NCBI RefSeq assembly: GCF_022096995.1
Contig: NZ_JACXGQ010000006.1
Location: 62,001-126,000 of the forward strand
DNA length: 64,000 bases
Source: Yoonia sp. I 8.24
Lineage (GTDB): Bacteria > Pseudomonadota > Alphaproteobacteria > Rhodobacterales > Rhodobacteraceae
Reading direction: 5' to 3'
The position numbers and the translations under genes were made by a program. Under the pieces are notes generated by a model. It did not search any database, was not told the origin of the DNA, and saw nothing but the letters and a program-made list of their open reading frames with translations. Shown here piece by piece: positions 35,445 through 44,364 of this stretch. Position 1 is the stretch's first letter, and every line of letters begins with the position of its first letter.

Positions 35445-36119
35445 CTAAGCTGTGTAAAGGCGTGGCGTGACCAGGCCGCTTTTCTCAAAGCCGCGCAGGC
35501 CTTTTGCGCCGGCGAGAACAGCCAGATCGACAAGCGGTTCCAGCAAGATAACGGTCATATACGCGGCGCCAAAGGTACCGACAGCGGCGAGATTATCTGC
35601 GCCGAAGCCTTGGCCGTAAAAGGCCCAGAATGCGACCCAAGCCACGATCCCGCCTTGGTAAGTAGCGGACATTGCAAGCGCTTGTTTGTAGGTAAGGTCA
35701 ACATATGCCGTGCCTTTGGCGATCACATGCTTGGTCAGCGCATGCAGGCCAAGAAGTGGCACCAGCAAGGTTGTCAGGTTCATGCCGTATTGCGGCAGAT
35801 CAAACGGAGCAAAGAACAGGCCTTGGATAAGCAACCCCGCCGCGAGACCGACAGCCGCAGGGGCTGTGCCGAGCATCAGGAGTAATGTTGAACCCATAAT
35901 CAGGTGTACTTCGGAAACGCCGACGGCCATATGTGGCAGGAGTTCAAAGAAAATAAAGACGGCAATGGTTGCGATAGCTGCGCGCGCGATGAGGGACACC
36001 GCGCCGCGTTCACGCAGGCTTTCCCACACAAGTTTGGCAGAATAAGCGGCGGCGCCCGCAGCAGTGGCGTAAGAAAGCGCGAGTTTAGCGCCCGTGACAA
36101 TTCCAGGTTCGATATGCAT
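35445..36119 (-). CDS. cbiM: CbiM-type cobalt transporter substrate-capture membrane component
   Basis: 224-aa integral membrane protein of the CbiM/NikM family, with about six hydrophobic segments. The N terminus begins MHIEPGIV, keeping Met1-His2, the metal-chelating N-terminal motif of this family; this also fixes the start, which has an AAGGA site. No CbiN, CbiQ or CbiO genes follow. It may therefore work alone or with distant ECF subunits. It is the first gene after the cobalamin riboswitch, so B12 should switch off cobalt uptake. Confidence 0.85.
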   Translation of the reverse strand: MHIEPGIVTGAKLALSYATAAGAAAYSAKLVWESLRERGAVSLIARAAIATIAVFIFFELLPHMAVGVSEVHLIMGSTLLLMLGTAPAAVGLAAGLLIQGLFFAPFDLPQYGMNLTTLLVPLLGLHALTKHVIAKGTAYVDLTYKQALAMSATYQGGIVAWVAFWAFYGQGFGADNLAAVGTFGAAYMTVILLEPLVDLAVLAGAKGLRGFEKSGLVTPRLYTA

Positions 36120-36167
36120 AGTTCTATCCTTGTTTTGCCGTCATCCCCGACGGCCGTTACGATATGA

Positions 36168-36365
36168 TGCAAGGCTGGTCTCCTGGCTTGCGGGTCGATG
36201 CGCCTTGCTGCCTTCCCGGGTTTCCCCAGTGGCGTTGTAACAAGACACTCTCCGCATACAGTCGCGGGGGCGGCTGTGGCATGGGGCCTCCGGTTCGGAT
36301 CGGCCTTTCCACATTCCCATTTCATCCCCAGATGCTTGGCATCAGCGGGGAACCGTGCCTTTTGT
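36168..36365 (-). promoter_or_regulatory. Cobalamin (adenosylcobalamin) riboswitch
   Basis: Read on the minus strand, the conserved pieces appear in order: GATGAAA and GGGAATGTGG (36309-36317 region), the GCCGCCCCCGCGACTGTA block (about 36255-36275), GCCACTG (36227-36233), GGGAAGGC, and finally the B12 box AGCCAGGAGACCAGCC (about 36173-36188). The box is 54 nt before the cbiM ATG. This arrangement is diagnostic for the class and predicts repression of cbiM-cobW and perhaps of the whole run down to bluB. Confidence 0.95.
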
Positions 36366-36569
36366 ATGTGCGCTGCGGGAACCGGCTGCGTCAAGGCGGA
36401 ATGCGACATTTCACGGTCGTTGCGCGCCTTCGGCGGCGTTGCCCCCTATGTGGGCGCAATATCTTGTGGATAAGTCGCAAGTTATTAGCACATCCTGCGT
36501 CTGCATCGTTGACAGGTCGCGTGTTGGGCGCACATGGTTTTGACATAAAGGAATCACAGGGATTGCCCC
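36366..36569. other. Divergent gap between the riboswitch and smc
   Basis: Together with the riboswitch this gives 450 nt without a protein gene. This 204-nt part should hold the riboswitch promoter (minus) and the smc promoter (plus). I see no further conserved element or gene. Confidence 0.5.
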
Positions 36570-39500
36570 TTGCGCTTTAGTAAATTGCGTCTGAACGGCT
36601 TTAAAAGCTTTGTAGACCCCACCGATTTGATCATCGCAGATGGTTTGACGGGTGTTGTGGGGCCAAACGGCTGTGGCAAATCGAACCTGCTTGAGGCGCT
36701 GCGCTGGGTGATGGGCGAAAACCGCGCGAAATCCATGCGCGGCGCAGGGATGGAAGACGTGATTTTTGCCGGGGCATCATCGCGACCGGCCCGTAATTTT
36801 GCCGAAGTGTCCTTGGTCATCGACAATGGCGAACGGCTCGCGCCAGCGTCGTTTAACGATAATGATCAGCTCGAAGTTATCCGCCGGATCACCCGTGACG
36901 CGGGTTCTGCCTATAAGGTGGGCGCAAAGGATGTGCGGGCACGCGACGTGCAGATGCTCTTTGCTGACGCCTCCACTGGGGCGCATTCCCCGGCGCTGGT
37001 GCGTCAGGGTATGATTTCAGAACTGATCAACGCCAAGCCCAAGGCCCGCCGCCGGATTTTGGAGGAAGCTGCCGGAATTTCGGGCCTGTATCAACGCCGC
37101 CATGAGGCAGAGCTAAAGTTGAAAGGGGCAGAAACCAACCTGACCCGCGTTGATGATGTGATCGAACAATTGGCGGCGCAATTGGGGCAACTGGCCCGAC
37201 AGGCCCGACAGGCTGCGCGGTACCGCGAAATTGGCGATAATTTGCGCCGCGCCGAAGGCATGCTGCTGTTTCGCCGTTGGAAAGAGGCGGATGAGTCGAT
37301 GCTGGCGGCATCCGCGCAATTGCGCGAACGGACAACTGCGGCGGCCCAAGCTGAAAAAGCCGCCCGCGAAGCAGCCAAGTCGCGTGGCGCTTGCGAGGAT
37401 GCCTTGCCGCCGTTGCGCGAAGAAGAAGCCATCGCCGGTGCTGTGTTGCAGCGTTTACAGGTCCAACGAGACACGCTTAAGGCGCAAGAAGACCGCGCGC
37501 TTGAGACGATCGAAACACTGCGCGCCCGGATTGATCAATTGGGCCGCGACATGGAACGCGAAGGCGGGTTGAACAAAGACGCTGGCGAAACCATTGAACG
37601 GCTGGAATGGGAAGCGCGCGAAATCGCAAAGGCGGGTGATGGCCATGACGCGCGCCTGCAAGAGGCGCAAGCCGCGGCTAGCGATGCAGCACATGTACTT
37701 GAAAAACGCGAATCTGATTTGGCGCAATTGACCGAAGATGTCGCGCGGCTTGCGGCACGGCACCAGTCGGCGCAACGGTTGGTCGCAGATAACCGCACGA
37801 CGATGGAAAAGAACGAAGCCGAAGCCGCGCGCGCAAAGGCTGCGATGCAAGAAGCGGCGGATGCTTTGATCAAGGCAGAGGCGGATTTCGCAGCGGCAGG
37901 TGACGCCGAAAAAACCGCGGTGCGCGCCGCTGAAGCGGCTGACATCGCCCTAACAGAGGCCGAAGCCGCCCGCGCTGCAACCCAAACCCGCGAAAGCGAA
38001 GCACGCGCGATGCGCTCTGCGGCAGAAGGCGAAGCAAACGCGCTGCGTGCTGAGGTTGGGGCGCTAGCAAAACTGGTAGAACGTGACACTGCCGAAGGCG
38101 GGCATGTGCTGGATCTTTTGCAGGTACAGGGCGGTTACGAGAAGGCGCTTGGTGCTGCGCTTGCGGATGATTTGCGCGCGCCAGAAATTGACGCCGCGGC
38201 GAAATCTGGTTGGGCGCTCTTGCCCAGCTATGCGGTGCCGCAGCTTTTGCCCGAAGGGGTCAGTGCGCTGACAAACTATGTCAGTGTTCCCGAAGTCTTG
38301 GCACGTCGCATGGCGCAAGTCGGTCTGGTTGATGCCGCAGATGGGCCGCGTTTACAGGCGGATCTCAAACCCGGCCAGCGGTTAGTATCGGTCGAAGGCG
38401 ACTTGTGGCGTTGGGACGGGTTCCGCGCAGGGGCCGAAGATGCGCCATCAGCGGCGGCTTTGCGGTTGCAACAATTGAACCGTCTCACTGATTTGAAACG
38501 TGATCTGGAAGAAGCATCGGGTACGGCAATGGGCGCGGCGCAAGCGCATGAAACCTTGACCGCACTGTTGAAGAAACAGACCGAGGCTGATCAGACCGCG
38601 CGCGCGGCGCGGCGCGATGCGGACCGTTTGGTTGCCGATGCAAACCGCGCTGCAAGCCGTGCAGAGGCTGACCGCAACCTGAGCCAAGGCAAGCAGGAAA
38701 GTCTTGGCCTTGCTCTTGCGCGGCATGAAGAAGAAGCGATGAACGCGCGCAAAACGCTGGCCGAAGCTGAAACCGCGGCGGCGGCGCTGGGCAATTTGGA
38801 TGATGCGCGCGGGGCGGTCGAAGATGTCAAAATGACTGTCGAAGCTGCGCGGATCACGATGATGTCGCACCGTTCGGCGCATGATGAGGTGCGCCGCGAA
38901 GGCGAGGCACGTCTGAAACGGTCACAGCAAATCACCAAAGATGTGAGCGGCTGGAAATATCGGCTGGAGACCGCCAATAAACGCAGCGCTGAATTGGCCG
39001 AACGCAAGGCGACATCCGAGGCCGAACTTGCCGAAGCAACAACCGCACCAGCAGAAATCGCCGCAAAGCGGTCTGAACTTGCCGATGCAATTGACGAGGC
39101 TGAAACGCGCCGCAAAGCGGCGGCGGATAAGCTGGTGGCAGCGGATACCGCCCTGCGAGACGCGGGCCATCTTGAGCGCGATGCAGAGCGATTGGCGTCT
39201 GAGGCCCGCGAAGCGCGCGCGCGCTCAGAGGCACGGGCAGATGCGGCGCGTGAAACCGTGGCTTATGCCGCCGAGCGGATCATGGAAGCGCAAGACGTCA
39301 CACCCCAAAAGCTGCTTGAGAGCCTTGAAGTTTCAGTCGAAGACATGCCCGCGTCCGATGCGGTCGAGGCGCAGGTGAATGCGTTGAAACGCCAGCGCGA
39401 TAGTCTGGGGGCTGTGAATTTACGTGCCGAAGAAGACGCCAAAGAAGTGCAAGTTGAGCATGATGAATTGGTCTCTGAAAAGGCGGACCTTGAAGCGGCG

Positions 39501-40025
39501 ATTGCGGCGTTGCGGTCTGGGATTGCGAGTTTGAATAAAGAAGGTCGCGAAAGGCTGTTGACGGCGTTTGAACAGGTGAACGACAACTTTGGGCTGCTGT
39601 TTACGCATTTGTTCGGCGGTGGTGAGGCCAAGCTGGTGCTGGTGGAATCGGATGATCCGCTTGAAGCCGGGCTAGAGATCATGTGCCAGCCGCCAGGTAA
39701 GAAGTTGAGTACTTTGTCACTGTTGTCCGGCGGCGAGCAAACGCTGACTGCGCTTGCGTTGATTTTTGCGGTGTTTCTAGCGAACCCGGCCCCGATTTGT
39801 GTGCTTGATGAGGTTGACGCCCCATTGGACGATGCCAACGTGACCCGGTTTTGTGATTTGCTGGATGAAATGTGCCGCCGCACGGATACGCGGTTTTTGA
39901 TCATTACGCACCACGCTGTCACCATGAGCCGGATGGACCGGCTGTTTGGCGTCACCATGGGCGAACAGGGTGTGTCGCAGCTGGTGTCCGTTGATTTGAA
40001 GAAGGCCGCCGCGATGGTTGCCTGA
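36570..40025 (+). CDS. smc: Chromosome segregation ATPase SMC
   Basis: 1151-aa structural-maintenance-of-chromosomes protein. It starts at a TTG codon giving MRFSKLRLNGFKSF, the universal SMC N terminus; no ATG fits. Walker A GPNGCGKSN is at about residues 32-40. Long Ala/Glu/Arg-rich coiled coils flank a hinge at about 500-640. The C-terminal head has LLSGGEQTLTALAL and Walker B ICVLDEVDAPLDD. It condenses and segregates DNA with ScpA/ScpB, which are not in this window. Confidence 0.97.
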   Translation: MRFSKLRLNGFKSFVDPTDLIIADGLTGVVGPNGCGKSNLLEALRWVMGENRAKSMRGAGMEDVIFAGASSRPARNFAEVSLVIDNGERLAPASFNDNDQLEVIRRITRDAGSAYKVGAKDVRARDVQMLFADASTGAHSPALVRQGMISELINAKPKARRRILEEAAGISGLYQRRHEAELKLKGAETNLTRVDDVIEQLAAQLGQLARQARQAARYREIGDNLRRAEGMLLFRRWKEADESMLAASAQLRERTTAAAQAEKAAREAAKSRGACEDALPPLREEEAIAGAVLQRLQVQRDTLKAQEDRALETIETLRARIDQLGRDMEREGGLNKDAGETIERLEWEAREIAKAGDGHDARLQEAQAAASDAAHVLEKRESDLAQLTEDVARLAARHQSAQRLVADNRTTMEKNEAEAARAKAAMQEAADALIKAEADFAAAGDAEKTAVRAAEAADIALTEAEAARAATQTRESEARAMRSAAEGEANALRAEVGALAKLVERDTAEGGHVLDLLQVQGGYEKALGAALADDLRAPEIDAAAKSGWALLPSYAVPQLLPEGVSALTNYVSVPEVLARRMAQVGLVDAADGPRLQADLKPGQRLVSVEGDLWRWDGFRAGAEDAPSAAALRLQQLNRLTDLKRDLEEASGTAMGAAQAHETLTALLKKQTEADQTARAARRDADRLVADANRAASRAEADRNLSQGKQESLGLALARHEEEAMNARKTLAEAETAAAALGNLDDARGAVEDVKMTVEAARITMMSHRSAHDEVRREGEARLKRSQQITKDVSGWKYRLETANKRSAELAERKATSEAELAEATTAPAEIAAKRSELADAIDEAETRRKAAADKLVAADTALRDAGHLERDAERLASEAREARARSEARADAARETVAYAAERIMEAQDVTPQKLLESLEVSVEDMPASDAVEAQVNALKRQRDSLGAVNLRAEEDAKEVQVEHDELVSEKADLEAAIAALRSGIASLNKEGRERLLTAFEQVNDNFGLLFTHLFGGGEAKLVLVESDDPLEAGLEIMCQPPGKKLSTLSLLSGGEQTLTALALIFAVFLANPAPICVLDEVDAPLDDANVTRFCDLLDEMCRRTDTRFLIITHHAVTMSRMDRLFGVTMGEQGVSQLVSVDLKKAAAMVA

Positions 40026-40039
40026 TGACAATCGGCGCT

Positions 40040-40072
40040 ATTGCTGCGCAATGCGCCCCGCCCGCCATCCCA
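40040..40072 (+). repeat. Structured dispersed repeat, copy 1
   Basis: An inverted repeat ATTGC-TGC-GCAAT (40040-40052) runs straight into a GC-rich tract. Positions 40046-40072 match 55355-55381 at 25 of 27 bases. It lies 14 nt after the smc stop. See copy 2. Confidence 0.5.
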
Positions 40073-40078
40073 TTTGCG

Positions 40079-41242
40079 TTAGGGTAAGCGTTCACGCAGT
40101 ATCCGCACCATATTTCCGCCCATAACTTTGCTAATTTGTGCGTCGCTAAGCCCAGCGTCGATCAAAGCTTGGGTCAGCACAGCAAGCTCAGAGACGTCAA
40201 ACGCGGTTGCAACAGAGCCGTCAAAATCAGATCCAAGGGATACGTGATCTTCGCCAAGTAAGGCGATTGCCGCTGTAATCGCTGTGGCAATGCCTGCGGG
40301 GCTGGGGTCGCAGACGGCATTGGCCCAATATCCAATCGCGATCACCCCACCTGTTGCGGCAATGTCTTGCATGAGGTCATCTGGATAGTTGCGTTTGACT
40401 GCGCAGACTGAATGGATACCTGTATGGCTGACGACCAGCGGCATATCGGTCATTGCGATCACGTCGCGCACAACTTGCGGAGATGAATGCGCAAGGTCTA
40501 GGATTAGATCGCCGGCTTCGACTTCTGCGACGACCTGTCGCCCAAAATCAGTCAGCCCGTGGTTCCCAATCCCATGCAATGACCCACCAAGCGCGTTATC
40601 AAAAAAGTGTTGCAACGCGATCATGCGGTGCCCGGCGGCCTCGAGCCTGTCGAGGTTGTTGATATCGCCGAGCAGCGGATGCGCGCCTTCGATGCCCAAC
40701 AGACCGCCGACAACCTGTTGTCCATTGGCGCGGTCGAATAGTAGTTGATCAAGGTCGGCGCGGGTTTTGATGACCCTGAGTTGTCCGTCCGATGCCGCAG
40801 CATAGCGGTGCAGACGTTCTGCCTGATACAGTGCCCGTTCAAGCAGGCTGTTCCATGTACGGGGCGGCCACATCTGCCCGATGACTAGCGGGGTGATATT
40901 GTCGAACGCGTCTGTTTCATTGGAATGAATGTTTTGGCCCGCCGGGCTTTTGGTGACAGCGGTGAACATTTGAATTGTGACATTCCCATCAAGTAGACGC
41001 GGGATATCGACATGACCGCGATCGGCACGATCAAGCAAGCTGCGTTTCCACAGCAAGCTATCCGCATGCCAATCGCCGATGATCAGGCTGTCGTGAAGAT
41101 CTTGGGCGCGCGCGCTAATCGGGTAGGGCGCATGATCGGTGACCGCATTGCGCTCCTTTTCCACGTACCCTGGCGCGAAGGTCAAAAATGCCCCGACCCC
41201 GATGATGATCAACAGGGTTAGGAATTTGACAAATCGGCGCAT
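40079..41242 (-). CDS. Membrane dipeptidase family protein (peptidase M19)
   Basis: 387-aa zinc dipeptidase of the renal-dipeptidase family. An N-terminal hydrophobic segment (LTLLIIIGVGAFL) anchors or exports it. The metal-binding HxD is seen in GDWHADSLL, and the later ligands in GIEGAHPL, LDLAHSS and VVSHTGIH. It probably cleaves dipeptides, including D-amino-acid dipeptides, in the periplasm. It starts 8 nt after the lytic transglycosylase stop, suggesting a peptidoglycan-recycling pair. Confidence 0.9.
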   Translation of the reverse strand: MRRFVKFLTLLIIIGVGAFLTFAPGYVEKERNAVTDHAPYPISARAQDLHDSLIIGDWHADSLLWKRSLLDRADRGHVDIPRLLDGNVTIQMFTAVTKSPAGQNIHSNETDAFDNITPLVIGQMWPPRTWNSLLERALYQAERLHRYAAASDGQLRVIKTRADLDQLLFDRANGQQVVGGLLGIEGAHPLLGDINNLDRLEAAGHRMIALQHFFDNALGGSLHGIGNHGLTDFGRQVVAEVEAGDLILDLAHSSPQVVRDVIAMTDMPLVVSHTGIHSVCAVKRNYPDDLMQDIAATGGVIAIGYWANAVCDPSPAGIATAITAAIALLGEDHVSLGSDFDGSVATAFDVSELAVLTQALIDAGLSDAQISKVMGGNMVRILRERLP

Positions 41243-41250
41243 GGGTTTTC

Positions 41251-42414
41251 CTAGAGTTGGTTTAATAGCTCAAGTGTTGGCCACGCGTCCGCAGGGAGGC
41301 CAAGCCGTTGTTGTTCTGACTGTACCGCAGCGCGGGTCATTGCGCCAAGGATTCCGTCAATGCCGCCAACATCGTGGCCGCGTGCGGATAGTCTTTCTTG
41401 CAAGCGCTGCATTTGCGGTCCCGTCAATGGGTTTGATGGGTTGCCCACGTCATAAACAGAAGCCCCTGAAAGCCGCGTTGCGAAATAGGCTGCAGTGGTC
41501 ACATAGACAAAGCTCTTGTTCCACTCAAAGTAGACATCAAAGTTTGGATAGGCGAGGAACGCGGGCCCGTCGCGCCCCATCGGCAAAAGCACCGAAGCTT
41601 GCAACGTTGAAGCACCAAGTGTCCCCTCGCGCGCGGTAATACCGGCCGCAGCCCAGTCGCTGACCCGTGATTTGTGGTTCAAACCGGTGAGCGACCAATC
41701 AAGATCGTCGGGTACGATGATTTCTTGCAGCCACGGCTCATTTGCGCGCCAGCCAAGCGCCGAGAGCACGTTTGCGCCAGACATGAGCGCATCAGGCGCC
41801 GAGGTTTTGAGCGTCACCACCCCGTCACCGTCGCCGTCCATGCCGCGTTCAATGATATCGAGGGGCAGCATTTGCACCTGCCCAATTTCACCAGCCCATG
41901 CGCCGGTGGTGTTGGCCGGATCCATCCCGCCACGTTGGTACAGTTCAAGCGCGGCAAGCAGTTGCGGGCGGAACAGTTCTGGGCGCCGGCAATCATGAGC
42001 GAGCGTCAGCAAAGCGTTGCGGGTGTTGAAGTTCCCTTGAACTTGACCGTAATCAGTCTCAAAGGCCCAAAACGCCAAAAGCACGCCGCGTGGGACGCCA
42101 AAGCGCGATTCAATTTCGGTGAATGTGGCGTCGTATCGGTCGGAATTGGCGCGGCCGTTGTCGATCCGGTTTTGTGAGATCAATGAACGTGAAAAACTGA
42201 CGAAGTCTTTTTGAAATACACCCTGAGACCGATCCGCGTTCAGAACAGATTGTTCGATCTGCGCCCCTTGGAAAAAGCTGTCCGCATTGGCGGCGGTGAC
42301 GCCGTTGGCGATGGCTTCAGATTTTATGTCGGCGATAAAGGCATCGACAGGGCCGCCGCAGGTTTGGGCGGTGACGGTGCTGGTCATGAGGGACAGGGCA
42401 ATTGCGAGGCGCAT
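41251..42414 (-). CDS. MltB-type lytic murein transglycosylase with peptidoglycan-binding domain
   Basis: 387-aa exported enzyme. The start at 42414 (MRLAIALSLMTS) has an AGGAG site and begins a signal peptide cut after TVTAQ. The catalytic Glu is in FWAFETDYGQVQGNF. GEIGQVQMLPLDIIERG and WKNxxFVY-like segments match the MltB fold. The C-terminal 60 residues form a PG_binding_1 domain (QRLQERLSARGHDVGGIDG). It cuts glycan strands to 1,6-anhydro ends. It is followed by the M19 dipeptidase. Confidence 0.92.
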   Translation of the reverse strand: MRLAIALSLMTSTVTAQTCGGPVDAFIADIKSEAIANGVTAANADSFFQGAQIEQSVLNADRSQGVFQKDFVSFSRSLISQNRIDNGRANSDRYDATFTEIESRFGVPRGVLLAFWAFETDYGQVQGNFNTRNALLTLAHDCRRPELFRPQLLAALELYQRGGMDPANTTGAWAGEIGQVQMLPLDIIERGMDGDGDGVVTLKTSAPDALMSGANVLSALGWRANEPWLQEIIVPDDLDWSLTGLNHKSRVSDWAAAGITAREGTLGASTLQASVLLPMGRDGPAFLAYPNFDVYFEWNKSFVYVTTAAYFATRLSGASVYDVGNPSNPLTGPQMQRLQERLSARGHDVGGIDGILGAMTRAAVQSEQQRLGLPADAWPTLELLNQL

Positions 42415-42470
42415 TCTTGGTTCTCCTATGTGTTGCGTGCAGGTTAGCAGCGCGCGCAAGAGGTGCAACG

Positions 42471-43061
42471 CTATCCTTGTTTGGATTGGCGCAATAGGAA
42501 GAAACTTGCCGCGAGCACAAGGCTTATCGCGGTGAGTAACCATGCCCAATCGTTAACTAAAGTGGTCAATGCATCAAGGTTTGTCGCAAAGTAGTAGCCC
42601 AACATGACATATCCGGTGACCCAGATTGCCTCACCGAGCGTGTCCCAGATGAGAAATTTCCATGGGTTGAACCGTGCAGCCCCCGCGGCAAAATTGACCC
42701 ACGGCCCAAGTGGCGCTGCGGCCCAAGTGCTGAAGAAAACACCGATACTGCCCCAGCGGTCAACGATTTGTTGCGCGCGCGCAAAAAGCGCAGCCCGGTT
42801 TGGTCGTGAGGCCAGGCGCGCATCAAGCCAACGACCGCCGAGCCGTCCCAGTTGAAAACCAGTCTGATCGCCGCAGATAGCCGCGATATAGGCGACCGCC
42901 AAAACCTGCCATAAGACCAAATCCCCCGCCGCCGCAAAGGCCCCGCCTGACAACATCACTGCAAAGGTTGGTACGGGAACCGCGAGGCATGAAAAATAGG
43001 CCGATGCTCCAATGACTACGAGCCCCCAAGTCGCCACGAGCCCAAAGAAGAAATCAGTCAC
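42471..43061 (-). CDS. DedA/VTT-family inner-membrane protein
   Basis: 196-aa protein of the DedA (SNARE-associated/VTT) family, whose members are implicated in membrane-lipid flipping and proton homeostasis. Family features: GDQTGFQLGRLGG, then FFSTWAAAPLGPWVNFAAGAA with the re-entrant loop pattern, and FLIWDTLGEAIW. About five hydrophobic segments. It overlaps the preceding 121-aa gene by 8 nt. Confidence 0.85.
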   Translation of the reverse strand: MTDFFFGLVATWGLVVIGASAYFSCLAVPVPTFAVMLSGGAFAAAGDLVLWQVLAVAYIAAICGDQTGFQLGRLGGRWLDARLASRPNRAALFARAQQIVDRWGSIGVFFSTWAAAPLGPWVNFAAGAARFNPWKFLIWDTLGEAIWVTGYVMLGYYFATNLDALTTLVNDWAWLLTAISLVLAASFFLLRQSKQG

Positions 43062-43419
43062 CTTGGCTGTCCTTGAAATCTTGGATCGCAGCGTCGAGTA
43101 GGGCGATCAGCTGGGCGGTATCTAAGCCTTGGTTAAGCGCGATATCTTCAAGGGTGATTTTGTGTCGTGCCACGTCACCGTCCAAGGCGATGACGTCTTC
43201 GATCACATGGCGTGGCACATGTTGTGACATGACGACATAGCGCGGGGTCATCCAGCCAGCGATGTCTTCGGGTGGCGCATTGTGCCAAGCGCGTGACGAA
43301 TTTGCAGCGCGTACACCAAAGATCAAAATGCCAACAACCGCGATCACGATGAGCCCAAGCAGCACACGCCGTAACAGCTGTTTATGGCGATCGGAAATTT
43401 TGGGTTTGCGGTCTGGCAT
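43054..43419 (-). CDS. Small single-pass membrane protein of unknown function
   Basis: 121 aa from the ATG at 43419 (MPDRKPKISDRHK); an in-frame ATG at 43458 falls inside a palindrome and is less likely. A basic N terminus precedes one membrane segment (VLLGLIVIAVVGILIFGV) and a soluble domain with YVVMSQHVPRHVIEDVI and LDTAQLIALLDAAI. No family is recognised. Its coupling to the DedA gene by overlap hints at joint function. Confidence 0.68.
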   Translation of the reverse strand: MPDRKPKISDRHKQLLRRVLLGLIVIAVVGILIFGVRAANSSRAWHNAPPEDIAGWMTPRYVVMSQHVPRHVIEDVIALDGDVARHKITLEDIALNQGLDTAQLIALLDAAIQDFKDSQGD

Positions 43420-43440
43420 CTGTGGTGGTCCCGAGAAACG

Positions 43441-43460
43441 GGGTGGATCAAGATCCACCC
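43441..43460. repeat. Perfect palindrome GGGTGGATC/GATCCACCC
   Basis: A 20-nt inverted repeat with 9-bp arms and a 2-nt centre lies between cbiB and the 121-aa membrane gene. It looks like a REP-type extragenic palindrome and could also end cbiB transcription. There is no T-tract. Confidence 0.6.
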
Positions 43461-43467
43461 TACGGCG

Positions 43468-44364
43468 TTAGAATATCGTTGTTATTGTCGCGCACAAGAG
43501 CGCAAGCCCCCATGTTTTCCACAGTACAGTAATCGCGCGGTCAATGTCGCGGGGTGTTAGATCATGTGCCCCGTCGCGGTTTACATATGGGAAATTGTGC
43601 ATCTGCCCCTCATAGCTGCGCGGCCCGCTTAGCGCGATGTCCAATCCATGCGCCATCGCGGCTTCTGGCCAACCGGCGTTGGGGGATCGGTGCCGGGGTG
43701 CTTCTTGAACAATTGCGTGCGCGCGCGGTCGGCTGGTGACGGCCCAGATCATCAGGGCTGTAAGCCGCGCGGGGATGAGGTTTAACAAATCGTCAAACCG
43801 GGCCGCAGCCCAGCCAAAGTCAGCATGGCGCGGGGTGCGGTAGCCGATCATACTATCCGCTGTATTGGTGATTTTGTAGATCAACAGGCCGGGTAACCCG
43901 CCAACTGCGAACCAAAAGGCGGGCGCGATGACCCCGTCTGACAAGTTTTCGGATGCGCTTTCAATCGCGGATCGCGCAACGGCACTTTGATCCATTTGCG
44001 CCGTGTCGCGCCCGACAATCATTGCGACAGCCATGCGCCCATCACCGACGGAAAGCCGAAGCGCGTCGGCCACTGCGCGTACATGTTGGACCAGTGATTT
44101 TTGCGCCAAAAGCGCGGCGATGATCAGCACGTCAAGGATCGCGGTTGGAACCGCCGCGATCCCTTTTCCAAAAAGATAGGCGGCAATACAAAGAACGGCC
44201 ATGACGATGGCGCCTTTAGCGCGGCGGTTGTCGCCCGCATTAAACGTCTTGTCACACCAACCAATCATCTGGCCCATCACGATTGCGGGGTGCGTGACGC
44301 GTGACCAAATCACGCGTGGTTCGCCCAAAATGACGTCCAGGATCATGCCGCCAACAAGGATCAA
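43468..44364 (-). CDS. cbiB: Adenosylcobinamide-phosphate synthase (CbiB/CobD)
   Basis: 298-aa membrane enzyme attaching the aminopropanol arm to adenosylcobyric acid. Hallmarks: LDVILGEPRVIWSRVTHPAIVMGQMI, SIVSA-like ARSAIESASENLSDGVIAPAFW, and NTADSMIGY. I chose the TTG at 44364 because it forms a TTGA overlap with the cobC stop; an ATG at 44346 and one at 44421 (61-nt overlap) are alternatives. It acts with CobC encoded just upstream. Confidence 0.9.
   Translation of the reverse strand: MILVGGMILDVILGEPRVIWSRVTHPAIVMGQMIGWCDKTFNAGDNRRAKGAIVMAVLCIAAYLFGKGIAAVPTAILDVLIIAALLAQKSLVQHVRAVADALRLSVGDGRMAVAMIVGRDTAQMDQSAVARSAIESASENLSDGVIAPAFWFAVGGLPGLLIYKITNTADSMIGYRTPRHADFGWAAARFDDLLNLIPARLTALMIWAVTSRPRAHAIVQEAPRHRSPNAGWPEAAMAHGLDIALSGPRSYEGQMHNFPYVNRDGAHDLTPRDIDRAITVLWKTWGLALLCATITTIF

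Noticed and set aside
37535-40051. Long minus-strand open frames (184, 174 and 262 codons) opposite smc
   Set aside because: They are mirror frames of the Ala/Glu/Arg-rich coiled-coil coding strand, Ser/Ala-rich, with no family motif or ribosome site.
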